From Bradysia coprophila (Eukaryota; Arthropoda; Insecta; Diptera; Sciaridae), in NCBI RefSeq assembly GCF_014529535.1, contig NW_023503972.1, forward strand, positions 1,860,001 to 1,924,000: a stretch of DNA of 64,000 bases, read 5' to 3'. Position numbers and translations under genes: made by a program. The notes beneath the pieces were generated by a model. That model saw only the letters and a list, made by a program, of their open reading frames with translations. It searched no databases and was not told the DNA's origin. Numbering within the stretch: position 1 is the stretch's first letter; the number at the start of each line of letters is the position of its first letter. Positions 37,101 to 49,031 of the stretch are shown here, piece after piece.

Positions 37101-40100
37101 AAACGAAATTATTTTAGCTCTTTCGTTATTTAACTTTACGCTCATAGAATATATACATATACACCTACACCAACCGACCGACAACATCGACCAGAGACTA
37201 TTGAATGTGATGTTTACAGGCGTGCAAAACATTTTGAAACAAACATTTTCTAACCAAATTGCAATTTTGTTAATGATAAAATTCGCTCGTCCATATGTTT
37301 TAACGTGTAAACGAAACGGATGGCACAGTGCCAATGATTTTCATCGCGAGAAACGAAAAAGAAACTCAATTTTGACAACTGAAATCGGTTTATGTTCAGC
37401 AACAGATTGTTATCACTTTAAAGCCGAATGGGAATGGACATTAGTTTTACGGTTTCGTAATTCGGTTTATTAGGTTTCAACCAGCCGGACTTGTGCAATC
37501 TCTCCGCATACGGGGACTGTTTAGTAATAATGAAAATTGATCGATGCAAATATTTTCATATGTTCCAGCTGTTATTCGTTCTAGTGCCTAGAGCAAAAGG
37601 ATAATTGAATTTGCCAACTAAAATTCACAAACTGTAAATGAAATGCGTTTGGGTCGTTTCACGCGAATATGAGACGCCTAATGACGCAAAACTTTTCGCG
37701 AATGTGAGAAACCTAATGAAGCAAATTGTACACCAGTCCGGTCATTGTATTTAGCGGGAAAGTCTGTTCGGTTTCGTTGCAAATTGAGTGCGAACTGTCT
37801 TAAAATGAACATTTTATTACCGGTGACTATAACTTCAGCACTAAATAACTCATAAATTAGAAAAAATAGTCGATCTAGATCAATAATGTTGACTGTAAAC
37901 TCTGGTCTAAAGACTTTGTCAGGAAAACTACTGAAGCCTGTAATTGACTGAAGTTACAGACTGTATTTTACAGTAGTGAAGCAGATTAATTCCGCGAGTG
38001 CTGTCATAACTGGATTCAGTCAAATCGTATTTTTCAATTGTTGAAGTAATAGATTCATTGGGTGTAATATATTCCAGCGACGGAATTTTTGGATTTACCA
38101 ATGGAATTGCTTCTTTTACAAAATTTTAAAAATATCTTCTCCAATATTTTCATCAAATTGGTACCAATTCGATGAAAATATTGGTAAATCGAGTTATTTA
38201 TAACGCTCACCCAAAACTAAATAACGCTCGAATATTACCACGAAAGTGTCCAGTGGGCAAGATCTTATTTTAACATACATTTGAAAGGAGATATGTTAGC
38301 CCAGGAATTGTGATATCTTAGTAAAGGAATTATGATCGAGAGATATGTTGAAGTGAAAAACATAAATTACAGGCCGGTCACATGGAATGGCTCAAAATTA
38401 ACACGTAAATGCATTTTCCATGCACAAAATTTTATTTTAAATAGAAATGTAAAATGAACCGTATAAACGGTATGAAAGTGTTCAGTTTCAATGACTGATT
38501 TTATCTAATTACACATTTGCAAAATTTTGATTCATGTAAATTATATTCAACGTATACCTCTCCAGTTGCTCAGCTGTCATTATTTATTTAAATGAACCGA
38601 TTTTCTTTTGAAACAAAAAGTTTAATGACGTTATCGCTTTATAATAGCACAGATTGGAATCACCTGTCCAGACGGAAATAACTGAGATTTACAAAAGTTT
38701 AATTGTGCATTTGAATAGATAATTGAATTATAACGTACGGTTATGACATTAGTGCAGAGAGAGAAAAAACCGTGCAATTCGATGATGAATGATAATTCTG
38801 CCAATTAAATTTTGTTGGCGCCACGACAAATCGTGACTGATGTAAGAAGAGACTAAATGGAAATTCGTCGTATTGTTACAGCTTGGAAAAACCGTTTTAA
38901 TTCTTGCGACTAAGAATTTCCTTTCCCTGAACTGGAAATTCACTTCCCTTTTTTACAAAAATTGAAAATGAGTCCTTGAAAATCCATGTCTTCGAGTATA
39001 GCCCCTACAGTGAGCCATAGTGAAGAACCGAACGATTTTTTATTCAATTTTAAAGAACTTAAGTACATTCAGCAAACAACTAGTTATTAATTAAAGGAAT
39101 CATCGTTTGACGGTGTTAGCTTCATGCAAAATTAAAAGTTACAACTTTCGGGGAAAACGTGAGAAGTTTGTATGCAGCCGATCGCAGACATCTTCAAAAA
39201 ATGATTCCTCTAATTAATATCTAATTGTTTGCTGAGCAAGACACTAAACAATGCCGTCACACCCCAAGCCGAGACTTTAGCCGATTAAAAATCACTCTGC
39301 TTTCCTCCCTGTGTCAACCTCGGGTACAATCGACAAGTCAATGATGTTTTCAATGCAGAGAAAGCTCAAATGTTTTATCCTATAAGCAGAAACCCACAAT
39401 GTCTCTCATCGAAAATTGAGCTTAACAAAAACTTGTTGACTTTACTTCGAATAGAATATCGAACCGATGCATCTGTATAGATAAGCACAGACTAAACACG
39501 ATTGTCATAACCTGATATTAGCCAGCGGAAAGCAATTTTTTCTGATATCAAAAGTCAATAAATCTTGTCAAGTTCAAGGTTGTACCTGACGTACACTGGT
39601 CTGCTAATTTTTATTATTTTTATTGTGTCCTATTGGCATGCATTAAGCTAACTCTAAGTTATACTTATGCAGATTCATATCAGATGTATAACTCGTTCAA
39701 TAAAAAAATATTTCTGTAAGACGCACCACAATCTCCTTGTGAATCGATCAACGGATTTTGAGTGAAAGAGCGTTTTATCGAAAGTCCACTTTTTATGTAT
39801 GGCGTGAGAGAGAGAGAGAGAGAGATTTCAACTATTAATGTTAGAATAGTGAAGAGAATGTTGGACTGAACTGAACAGTTTTTGAAAAACCACTCCTAAT
39901 GATTTAAGAAAATTGGTTAAATCGGTTAAACCGGACAATTAAAAGAAGAAACGAAATTATAACACCTATAACTATGGTCAAGAACACCTATAACGATCGT
40001 CAGTGTATTTACTAGTATTTACTAGTATTTACTCCACCATTATCAAGATTGGCAATAATTTTCATTTCTGATTTCTATGGGAACTGGCGAATGCAACAAT

Positions 40101-43100
40101 TTATGTAATTGTTGAAGCATTGCTTGCGGAAGTTAAAAGCTTGCACCATGGTGGTAGACTATGACGGCCTCGCACTCAAAATATAAATCGAAAAGAGACA
40201 AAATCTACTGTTCCGAAATTGTTGTTAATATCGATCGTGTTTTACATGATTTGTCTTGTCTTCATGTGGTACCACTTCTCGAACCTGTTTGCAGCACGAA
40301 TTGGTGATTAGTAGGTCTAGTTTTCAAAAAATGTCTGGAAATTTTTTTTACACAGCTGGGCGATGATTCTCATAAACTCGTAACTCCACATATTCGTAAC
40401 TTACCAGTTGCATGTATAAAATCCCATTAAAACTGTCAAGTTAAACGAATTCTTAAACGTTACGAACACTACAAGAATCTACGCCTACTGACCTGATGTT
40501 TAAGATGTTCATCAGGGCCGAAAAACGTCCATTATCGTACAACGGGCGGAAAATTTACACGTTTCACTCTCTCAAAGACTCTGGAGGAAACTGTTGCTAT
40601 AATGGAAACTGTTGCAGCAACAGTATTGATATGTGAATTATCATATTTTGGTTTTATCTAGGATATGATATTTCTAGACCCACAGATTCCGGCAGCTGTT
40701 ATATTGAAGGAATTTTTTGATTTTTTTCCAGTTGGAAATATTTATCGCCAATTTCCTTGGATAATAACCGATAGACTATTCATTATTAAGACTGTCAAAT
40801 TTGTGGGTCTTGAAACTATGTAGAATCTGTTGACAACGAAAATGTGATTATTCCTTAACTCTTTTAAATGTATCCCCACCGTTCCCATAAAAGTAGCCAC
40901 TAGCTACAGATATTGAATATAATTTGATTTAAAAAATTCTCTAAAGTAAAACACACACCACAAAGGACACTAGACTCATGTGAGAGGGGCAGGGAATGCT
41001 TTTCATTAAAAATCAACAAATTATATGGCTCTGCAATAAAATTCTCGCAATTCACAACTTATAGAGCTACAAATAAAATGACAAACAAAATGTATCCAAA
41101 CAAAAGTTATGTCTATAATTTACTTGTTTGTGTGTTGAATGTGTTTGCTGAATGTACCAATTTAGTCTCATTATTTTTATTTAAAATATTTTTTTTACTG
41201 TTTGACGATGCTAATAATTTATTGCGCACATTTCAATTTTAAATTCTGCGTTTGTTTGTATTCGATTTTTTGTGTTCAAACAACACGAGAATTAGAAGTT
41301 TTTATATTGTTGCTGACCTACGAAACTACTTTTTGCATTAACATATTGTCAAAAGAGTCCAACTCTATGTTTCAATTTGTTTGTCTACATTTTTCACCAT
41401 TATTAGAAAAGATCCATTGTTGTTCCTTTAATGCATGCTACAGTCGACGTCAGTGAAATTTAGACATAAATTTGTCTCAGTGGCTTTCCATCTGGACTAC
41501 TTATACAAACAACAGTACTTGAACGTCTTTAAACCGGTGAATTAGTAGCATAAATGACTATGAGCAGTTTTTTTTGTTTGAGTGAAAAACAACTACAGCA
41601 AATTCATGTCTAAATTTCACTGACGTCGACTGTAGCACAAATTTATTTTTTTTTAAAGAAAAACAATGGATCTCTCTAATAATGTAGCACGTTCAATGAA
41701 TGCGACAAAGAACGCTTGTAGCATGTAGCATTCATGTTATAGTGATAGTAATGATAGCAAACGAAAGCAAGTCGATTTGAACCTGAATTCTGGAAAGACG
41801 AAGATACTTCGTGTATGCACGTCAGGAAACTGTGTACTAACCATCGACGGCAAGCAAATAACGGAAGTTGACAGCTTCAAATACCTCGGAAGCATAATCA
41901 CAAACGATGGTGGCGCGGATGTTCAATTCCGGATCCAAAAAGCGCGACAATCATTTGGAGCGTTGAACAATATTTGGAAATTATCACAAATTTCAAGGAA
42001 CCTGAAGATTCGCATCTTCAAGACAAACTGTCTCTCAGTGCTGTTATATGGCTGTGAGACGAGGAAAGTGACGAGCTCGATAGCATCACAGATCCAAGTT
42101 TTTGTCAATAAATGTCTAAGACGAGTTCTGAAGATCTTTTGGCCGAAGGTCATGTCAAACGAAGATTTGTGGCGCATAACCGGTGTTGAGAACACATGGC
42201 ATTAATGATCAGGAGAAGAAAGTGGACAGGACACACTCTACGTAGACCCAGTGAAGACATAGCGAAAGCTGTGCTAGATTTAAATCCACAGGGAAACAGG
42301 AAGAGGGGTCGTCCAAAGATTACGTGGAAAAGGACAATCATCGAAGAAGCCAAGTATCAAGGAAAGACTTGTAACGAAGTGAAAGCCTTGGTGCTGAATC
42401 GTGTGCGATGGAGGCAATTTGTTGGTGCCTTATGCTCCCTCGCGGAGTAAGACAAGATGATGAATGATAGCAAACACAGCATTTTTCAATTTGTCATGCC
42501 GCAACAGTTGTGGGCACTAAGTGCTACAAATCGAGGGGGAAACCACTCTGATTAACAGCGTGTTAATCACTGTTAATCATGTTAATCACCGGTTAATCGT
42601 GTTAATCATGTTAATCACCGGTTAATCATGTTAATCACCGGTTAATCTCAAAATTGAGTATTTTTTGTCAGGCTCAATGGCGTTTTAGAGTCGCTTCTCT
42701 ATGTCAACTTTTTTGATTGTATCGCCTCTGCCCCTAAAAAACTGTCTTTTTCGATAAACGACTACAAAAAAACCATTTACTAATTCGACACGAAGATCAA
42801 TAAAAATCATTAAAAAAAAGAATGGCCAATGAATGAACTACCAACTTACACGTAATCAACGTTAGGGGCCATTCATAAATGACGTCCACTACTTTTGGTC
42901 GATTTTTGACTCCCCCCATCGTCACGCAAAAATGGTCAAATTTTACCCAATTTTGCTAGTGTCGTCACGTTTTCTTGTGTCCCCCCCTCCCCCAGAACGC
43001 GGACGTCATTTATGAATGGTCCCTTTAATGAATTTCCGAATTAACATCTCGTTCGCTAAACAAACAAACCAGAAATCTAGAAACCTGCACGGAATATAAA

Positions 43101-46100
43101 GCAAAAATTAAAAACACAAAATTTCCACTCACCTCTTCAATACAGTCACTTTCGAACAAATAAATATGCAGCAACGGATCTCTGGGATCTTTCATTAAAT
43201 AAACGATACCATGCTGCGGTCCAACAATTTGCATTATCGTTCCATCGCCAGTCGATGATTTATTGCCAGTTGAGACAATTGAAAAATCAGTGAATTTGTT
43301 TTTCAATCCGTTTGTGGATCGACGGGCGGTCACCTTACACATGCCAACAATGTATTTTAATTGATGGGCAAATTGCAATTCAAAATCACAATTGTACGTT
43401 TCCAGTACACCATTGTCGATGCCTACAGATAGCTAGAAGATGGAAGAAGGAGAGAGAAATAGAGAAATAATCAATTTTTCAATTCATTCTTATTGTTGCA
43501 TGGATTGTCGTCGAAAGACTCCTTTTGAAAGTTTTTCGCTTTTTTCATAAAAAATAAAGATCAACAACGACAACCATAACAACAAAACCAAAATTACAAT
43601 AAAGTACTTGTAAGAGTCTGATGTTCTTTTTCATTATACATTCTACAGACAATTACCGAGTACTATTAATAGTCGTTTTTGCATTTTCATTGAGAAGAAA
43701 ACTTTGTAATAAGATTTATTATTAACTTGGTATAGACTTATAGCGAATAGGTGCACAGCATAGGATGTAGCGTTTTGCTTTTGTTATATTCTCATAGCAC
43801 TCACTCTAGAATCGACTCATCACTTTTAAGTGCTAAAATGAATGCAGTTTTCGTCGAATTGTTTCTTGAGCAAAAACAGGCGCTGAGAAAATTCACCATA
43901 TTGGTGAACTTTGACGCAGTGCCGGTGCCGATAATTTCAAAATTGCCAAAATTGCAAGTTGTAGAAATGACAAGCAATTCTAATTCATCCACTGTCTTAT
44001 CGTAAGTTTGTATTGGACAATTCGTTTTTCGAAATGTGGTACAACATTGGTACCAATTCTTAAGGCACCGAAATGGATTTTTTTTCGAATTGGTAATGGT
44101 GGATTAGTGCTTGACTGCGTCACAAGTAATGGGAACGAAATAGTTATGCAGCGGATGCCCTAAGAACGTTGAAATTACAACTTCACTAACTGTTGAACAA
44201 TTTCGAAGCAGTGATTTGTCTTCCTTCGATATTGTAGTGACGATAGGAGGTATGGTAGGAGCTAATATGGACGTTCAAAGTCGAATTCAAAAAGCGTGAC
44301 AAGCTTGCATCTCTCTAAGCAATATTTGGAATTCGACACAACTAAGGAGAAACTTGAAGCTGAAATTCTTCAAATCAAATTGCATCTCAGTATTACTCTA
44401 CGGCTGCGAAACTTGGAAAATGACATCGACAGCGAGGAAAGAATGAACGGAAGTCAAGGCGCTCTCACCGAACCTAGTACGATGGCGACAATTTGTAGAA
44501 TGATGACGATAGGTGATGATACATCCGTGGTTCCGCTGCAGCTGCTTCACAAAAAATTTAAAAATTTGCACAGAACGGCACAGTTGTTGGTGCAGCGAAT
44601 CAAAACAACCACTCCAAAGGTGGTCATCATCTGACTTCTTACTTCTCCAAGGGAGCATAGAGAGTCTGCAAATTTTCGCCATCGGATTCGGTCACATACG
44701 TCCCTGCGACCAACGTATGAGTACTTTTGTTGGTACGAGTGAACCAGATTAAAAACAGCTGAAGCAGACTTCTGTCTAAATTTCACTGACGTCGACTGTA
44801 AGTTCGAAAAACAGCAAGAACGTTGTTCGGAATGGTAGGAAGCAAATACTACGTATGTTTGATTTGTTATGATCGTTTCACATTTGCAAACTTCATCTTA
44901 AAATATGGAAAATCAGATAACCAAAATGAACAAGCAAGCACCTATAAACCACCAAACGCTTTTTAACAATTGGAAATAAAATAAATCGAAGCGCTTCACC
45001 CTAAAGCGCATACAATCGATTTTGTAATTCTGTTTTGTTTTTCTTCTGGTTGATTTTATTTTTCAGCCATTGACGAAATGAAGTAAATAAATAAATAATT
45101 TTTTTATTCATCACACTGCTTATACGTATATGTAGATTGTCGTGTAATGACGATTACAAATAACTCATAAATGGGATATTTCAGATCGGAAAAATGTCCG
45201 ACAGAGAAAGCAGATGGGAGAAATGTGACTAATCATCTATTTTCGAAGGCGATTGGGTGTTATGATGTTAACTGAGAGTAGAGTAACATGCATGAACAGT
45301 CGCTTTTCTTCAAACCACTATCGGTGTAGTAAGTCTCAAACTTGGTTGAGCTCATCAATTGGGGAAGTGAATATACGTCAAGCCTTTAAGTGTGGTACTC
45401 TCAATTAAGTCGTTGCTTTGGATAAGTCTTTCGCAACTGTTACATGGTCACAAGAGTTGAATTTTTGAAGTTTCTAATGTGCTCTGAAAATCGACCATAA
45501 CACACCAATGTCAAGTTTTTAATTTCTCACATTCTACATTTTATTACGATAGCGTGAACTGTGTAGACAAGAACGGAACGAAATAATTTTTTTTCGAAAG
45601 GTTTTTTTTTTTTTTAATAAAGGTTAGAATAGACAATTTTCAGTTTTTGATTTTTGACCACCTGAAGTTGTTCCAGACCATAGTCGAAAAAATGGATTTT
45701 CGGGATCTATTGACCACTAGAATTTTTTGTGGACCGGTCTCTTTCGAGATCCGCAGAATCGACCACATCTATTGCAAATGATTAAAAAATCCGGGCCTTG
45801 GTGGAATTCGAAAATGAAAAATGTCAGTGTCAACAGGGAAACAAACCCCGGGGGAAGGTGTGTGAAGCATACTATCTCATTAATATTACACAGCTAAACC
45901 CTTTCGTTATAATCATAATAAACTGTAAACATTCAACGTAAAACAAACGAGTTTATGAGTTTCTGCATTGCGTGCAATTTCGAATCAACAATAAATTGTA
46001 TTGGAATAGTCGCTGCTGCAGTCGAAAATATAACCTGAATGTTTTGCTCTGTATGCATGTATTGGATATGTAGTTTTACCTTTTCATACGACTCCCTTGT

Positions 46101-46199
46101 ACATATATCCGATATTGTCCACGGCAACATAGCTGCCGAAAATCTTGGATCAACAGATGCATGACCTCTCCACATCAAAGCAATTAATTTGGTCTTCAT
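25139..46199 (-). CDS. plx: Pollux-like TBC1D1/TBC1D4 RabGAP, 10 coding exons, 1366 aa
   Basis: Coding exons, from start to stop on the minus strand: 46199-46080, 43432-43133, 30616-30134, 30075-29834, 28416-27663, 27601-27474, 27410-26672, 26609-26357, 26286-25970, 25903-25139. All are GT-AG, phases agree, and the total is 4101 nt. An N-terminal PTB domain (LPWTISDICTRESYEK, MKDPRDPLLHIYLFESD) is followed by a second PTB (FFEVMYVGKIKVSHKRVPHT, DHFGIICRE). A serine-rich middle leads to the TBC domain at about 815-1040. The GAP arginine (IFIDLGRTFPNH, R873) and glutamine (GYCQGLGF, Q910) fingers are intact. A coiled coil (~1070-1140) and a 230-residue tail follow. The family stimulates GTP hydrolysis by Rab proteins in vesicle traffic; vertebrate TBC1D4 acts below insulin/Akt, and pollux is the fly member. 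Intron 2 is 12.5 kb and full of transposons. The 5' UTR and promoter were not located. Confidence 0.88.
31368..31806. mobile_element. hAT MITE with CCCGA-rich interior and 8-bp target duplication
   Basis: GTCTGATC at 31360-31367 is repeated exactly at 31807-31814. The element starts TAGAGATGAGCGGGCC and ends GGCCCGCTCATCTCTA, perfect 16-bp inverted ends. Tandem CCCGA/GGCCCG pentamers lie near both ends, in inverse orientation, around an AT-rich core. An 8-bp duplication with a TAGAGATG-type end fits the hAT superfamily. GC content is far above the surrounding intron. Confidence 0.9.
32096..32275. repeat. Dispersed repeat family A, copy 2
   Basis: Shares TATTACTATACAAG.GA, ATACGAAATATCAAATTGTTTC, AGTATGACGTTTTCCTTTTCGA and CCTCCCTAGT with copies at 13741-13910 and 62748-62905, but is more diverged. 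Confidence 0.6.
32393..32455. repeat. 25-bp tandem repeat, ~2.6 copies
   Basis: The unit TTGCTGCCGCAAATACTGTACCGAC is repeated with one or two changes in the first copy. It lies inside intron 2 of the RabGAP gene. Confidence 0.85.
33532..33666. mobile_element. Small foldback with GCAGGGCCTATTTT ends
   Basis: The ends GCAGGGCCTATTTTTGAGAAAA and AAAATAGGCCCTGC are inverted repeats around TTTTCTCGAA-rich arms. The terminal CAGGGCCTATTTT is shared with the larger hAT-like element at 47555-49023, suggesting mobilisation by the same transposase. No target duplication could be fixed here. Confidence 0.65.
33781..33988. mobile_element. Mariner-like MITE family C, copy 1 (TA target duplication)
   Basis: The left end CAGTCGACGTCAGTGAAATT (33783 on) and right end AAATTTCGCCGTCGTGAACTG (to 33986) are imperfect inverted repeats flanked by TA. 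Inner GCGTCAGCTGTTTT and CAAAACAGCTGACGC also pair. Related copies are at 41441-41632 and a lone end at 44774-44800. Confidence 0.75.
39805..39825. repeat. (GA)n microsatellite
   Basis: About ten GA units within intron 2 of the RabGAP gene. Confidence 0.85.
41397..41682. mobile_element. Mariner-like MITE family C, copy 2, set in the centre of another palindrome
   Basis: The MITE (41441-41632, CAGTCGACGTCAGTGAAATT and its complement, TA on both sides) splits a larger inverted repeat whose arms read CATTATTAGAAAAGATCCATTG...TAATGCATGC on the left and the complement ending CAATGGATCTCTCTAATAATG on the right. This is a transposon inserted at the axis of a palindrome. Confidence 0.75.
41757..42450 (+). 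pseudogene. RTE-type LINE reverse transcriptase C-terminal fragment
   Basis: Two frames together give the C-terminal part of an RTE-clade ORF: LNSGKTKILRVC, VDSFKYLGSIITNDGGADVQ, RIQKARQSFGALNNIWKLSQ, VLLYGCE, then after a frame change near 42200 RRRKWTGHTLRRPSEDIAKA, NRKRGRPKITWKRTI and VRWRQFVGALCSLAE-stop. The catalytic RT motifs lie upstream and are absent, so it is a 5'-truncated dead copy inside the RabGAP intron on the strand opposite the host gene. The family resemblance is strong; the exact subfamily is not known. Confidence 0.8.
42553..42646. repeat. GTTAATCA-based short tandem repeat
   Basis: GTTAATCA(T/C) occurs about nine times in a row, often as ATGTTAATCACCGGTTAATC, giving a partly palindromic array. 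It directly follows the RTE fragment. No coding content. Confidence 0.8.
42864..43024. mobile_element. MITE with AGGGGCCATTCATAAATGACGTC ends
   Basis: The left AGGGGCCATTCATAAATGACG and right CGTCATTTATGAATGGTCCCT form a 23-bp inverted pair around a C-rich core (CCCCCCATCG; CCCCCCCTCCCCC). The end sequence GGGGCCATTCATAAAT.ACGTC is a type seen in MITEs of many insects (general knowledge). The target duplication is ambiguous because of flanking T/A runs. It ends about 100 bp from exon 2 of the RabGAP gene. Confidence 0.75.
44225..44500 (+). pseudogene. Degenerate RTE-type LINE fragment
   Basis: The same region as in the copy at 41757-42450 can be followed through stops: DVQSRIQKA-stop, LSNIWNSTQLRRNLKLKFF and SVLLYGCETWKMTSTARKE. 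Several in-frame stops show it is dead. It is a separate, more decayed copy. Confidence 0.65.
44620..44725 (-). pseudogene. RTE LINE C-terminal scrap on the opposite strand
   Basis: On the minus strand the frame reads GRRDVCDRIRWRKFADSLCS LGEVRSQ, matching the VRWRQFVGALCSLAE C-terminus of the RTE copy near 42400-42450. It faces the plus-strand fragment at 44225-44500, so the pair represents a rearranged or twin-primed inverted RTE insertion. Confidence 0.6.
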
Positions 46200-47546
46200 A
46201 TCGATTTATTTGCACTGCACTGTCACTGTATTAAATTCCAATCGGTGCAACAACATTTGAGTTTATTATAAATCGAAATGAATGCACATCGTTTTTAGAT
46301 TAGCACATTGGAGTCCATTTCAAAAGGAATGAAACAAAACACTTTTTTTGTAGGAAAAATCAATGCACCAATTTTTCTGCAACAAATTTTTTTTCATCGA
46401 AATATTTATTTGAACAAAAACACATAACCGAAACCATCCGACAAAATCAAAACATTGGAAGTTTGTTTCTGGCCTAATCGTTTTTAATGAATTTAAATTG
46501 AAAACGTGATCACACAAACATTTTTCAATGTCTTAACTGGAATTGAAATCGAACGGATTTCAATTGATAAAATCGCGTAGCCCAATCAATTTAACCATTC
46601 TTGTCGAAACAACAAAAAAATAATTTGATTAAAAATGACGTTACAGATCGCATGCGTCACAATTGAAATTATTTTGAAAGGACGGATGAGACGGATGAGA
46701 CAGAGAGGAACGTCACCGCGCGCCATCACTTACGTTATGTTAGCGCCATCTGCCGTTACATAGCTGTTGTGAATAGCGGGTACACCTAGTGAAAAAAAGC
46801 ATAAATTACCGCGCATTTCAAGATTCGAATTTTACGATGCTCACATATGATTTGAGCTGTTTAGTGGCAGGGGACTTAGCGATAAAATCGAAAGATGAAT
46901 GAATGGAATTTTCCGAGTGAAAATACGAAATATTTGGCGTAATTCGACAAAATCTCTCCAACCGCGTCATAGGAATTTCGACTTAGCTCATCAAATTGTG
47001 ACGATTTCTTATTTTTAACTAAAAATTTGTGGTTTAATATAATACCAATTGCTCACTAGTTAGAGCTAATACCACAAAAGTTTTGGTGAGTTGATTCACC
47101 TAATATTTCATGGTTTTATTTAGTACCAAAAATAAACATGATCTTAACTATAACCGTTTTCAATAGATGAAAAATATCGTGAAATGGTTAACCATGCAGA
47201 CCTCTGCTTTAAGAATTCGTGATATCACTCTTAAGGTACTCTCGGTGGTACACTCGTTTATTTTTGAGCAACTTGCTTATGTAACGGTTTTTCAACAAGT
47301 GTGATTGCATTCGGTGGTGTTTCTGTTCCATTAGTTGAGAGGTTATCACTTTCCTACCTCCGGCAATCTGCAAAGCATCCGGATTCACATCCATGCCGTT
47401 TCGAAATTTCAAGAACAAGAAGCAGCCGAGAAATATTGAAAATGAATCATCAAACGAAAAAAGGTCATAAAAAAGGTTTCAAAAGTGCACGAAAGCGTCA
47501 CGAAAATCAGCTGGTGGGAAACGATAATATCAATACTCTCTCTAGC
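46200..47546. other. Region upstream of the pollux-like gene
   Basis: It presumably holds the 5' UTR and promoter of the minus-strand RabGAP gene, but no core element could be fixed. A short GACGGATGA duplication lies near 46680-46700. The open frame at 47301-47600 runs into a transposon end and is not supported. Confidence 0.4.
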
Positions 47547-49031
47547 ATCCAAACCAGGGCCTATTTTTCAGATTTTCTAATGAATTTTAAAGAATTTTGA
47601 TGAATTTGATGAATTTGATGAATTTTAATGAATTTTAATGAATTTTAATGAATTTGATGAATTTTAATGAATTTTAATGAATTTTAATGAATTTTGATGA
47701 ATTTTAATGAATTTTAATGAATTTTCAAGAATTGTTATCACAGTGCTGTATATGAAAGTACTTCCAGCATTTCTCATTAATTACAAAATAAAAAAAAAAA
47801 CTAAATTCTACGTTAGTTACAACTCGTTTATGACCCGTAAATAAAGATTCAATCTGTTTCCGAGCATCATCGGATCTCTAGACGTTCACACATTTGCTTA
47901 AATATTTTCTAGCCTTTAAAATCGGCATCAGGGAATCTGGCACACAGTGCTAAAAGAACGCACTTTTGAACTACGTAATCGACTTTATGATTCCTTTTAC
48001 AAAATGTTGGTATTGAAAAATTGTGTGCGAGTTCACATTTTACGGAGTAGAAAAATGCGTCGTTTTAGCACCGTGTGCTAGATTACCCCACGCCGTTGAA
48101 ATCGTGAGTCGTATATTGTGCCGGAATGGCTACCAAAAGGCGCATCGGGCGGATTGGCTGAAAAAGGCTCAGGGGCGCATAAATAAACTTTATTGGTCTG
48201 AGGGGCGCCAAAAAAGCAAAAGGCGCATCAGGTATCGAACAGTATGGCCAGTCCAGGCCTGGTATAGTTCAGATGAGGCTATTGTATACGTTCTAAGCGG
48301 AAACTACTTTATGCGGACATGGTTGACGTGCTTTATGTCTGTATTCAAAAACCGCGTAAATACAATTTCATTATGTTATATTTTACATAAATCTCGATTT
48401 CCACTTATAATAGACAGTTTGCGCGAATGACGTATAATTTATAAGTCAACTTATAAGTTGGAATTTTTCATAATTCCTCATTACACTTTGACGTAAAAAG
48501 TAGAAATTATAAGCTATAATAAGTCATACGATTTTACGTATTCCACGTAGCTTGCGAATAGTATCTTTATCATTGCGGAAAACACCGTTGCTATTCTTAA
48601 TCATATAAGAAAGACGAACGTGAAAGCCTATATTTTTAGAGTACAGCTAGCTCTAACTACTTAAAAAGCTTGAATTTGAAAAAAATTGTTACTGATAAAA
48701 CTATAAATAATTAAAATCGATACATTGTAAACGAAATACATTCAAAAAAATTAAGTCTAGTGTTTCCAGGCCGAGCAAAGCTCACTTTAGCCCTGCGTAG
48801 ACAATTTTTTGTTAAACTTTTTATTTTCCAACAAATTTGAAACGGAAACGAATTTTAATGAAGCCTAAAGAAATTTAATGAATTTTAATGAAAATCGATG
48901 AATTTCACGAATTTTCATGAATTTTAATGAATTTCGTGAATTTTCATGAATTTTCAAGAATTTTAATGAATTTCATGAATTTTCAAGAATTTGATGAATT
49001 TAATGAATTAAAAATAGGCCCTGATCCAAAC
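47547..49031. mobile_element. Non-autonomous hAT element with CAGGGCCTATTTTT ends and 8-bp target duplication
   Basis: ATCCAAAC is present at 47547-47554 and again at 49024-49031. The element (47555-49023) begins CAGGGCCTATTTTT and ends AAAAATAGGCCCTG. Both sub-terminal regions are arrays of TGAATTTTAA/TGAATTTGA (about 47575-47735 and 48855-49010). The ~1.1 kb interior has no transposase; an open frame at 48023-48430 shows no domain. The exact 8-bp duplication and CAGG-type end place it in hAT. It lies about 200 bp upstream of the F-box coding start. Confidence 0.88.

Larger units (their letters stand above)
30617..43132 (-). other. Long intron 2 of the pollux-like gene
   Basis: This 12.5 kb interval between GTGAGT (43132-43127 on minus) and TTACACAG before 30616 has no supportable gene. 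It carries at least seven listed repeats and elements. From about 34050 to 41390 the only features seen are a weak inverted pair near 38118-38210 (ATTTTCATCAAATTGGTACC region) and a (GA)n tract at 39805-39825. Confidence 0.6.
43433..46079 (-). other. Intron 1 of the pollux-like gene
   Basis: No gene is supported. It contains the RTE remnants described at 44225-44500 and 44620-44725 and a lone MITE end at 44774-44800 (TCTAAATTTCACTGACGTCGACTGTA without a left partner). The remainder is AT-rich with poly(T) around 45601-45618. Confidence 0.55.

Noticed and set aside
48023..48430. 135-codon frame inside the 47.5-49.0 kb element as a transposase
   Set aside because: No hAT dimerisation or catalytic motif; it starts at a non-ATG codon. 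The element is better seen as non-autonomous.
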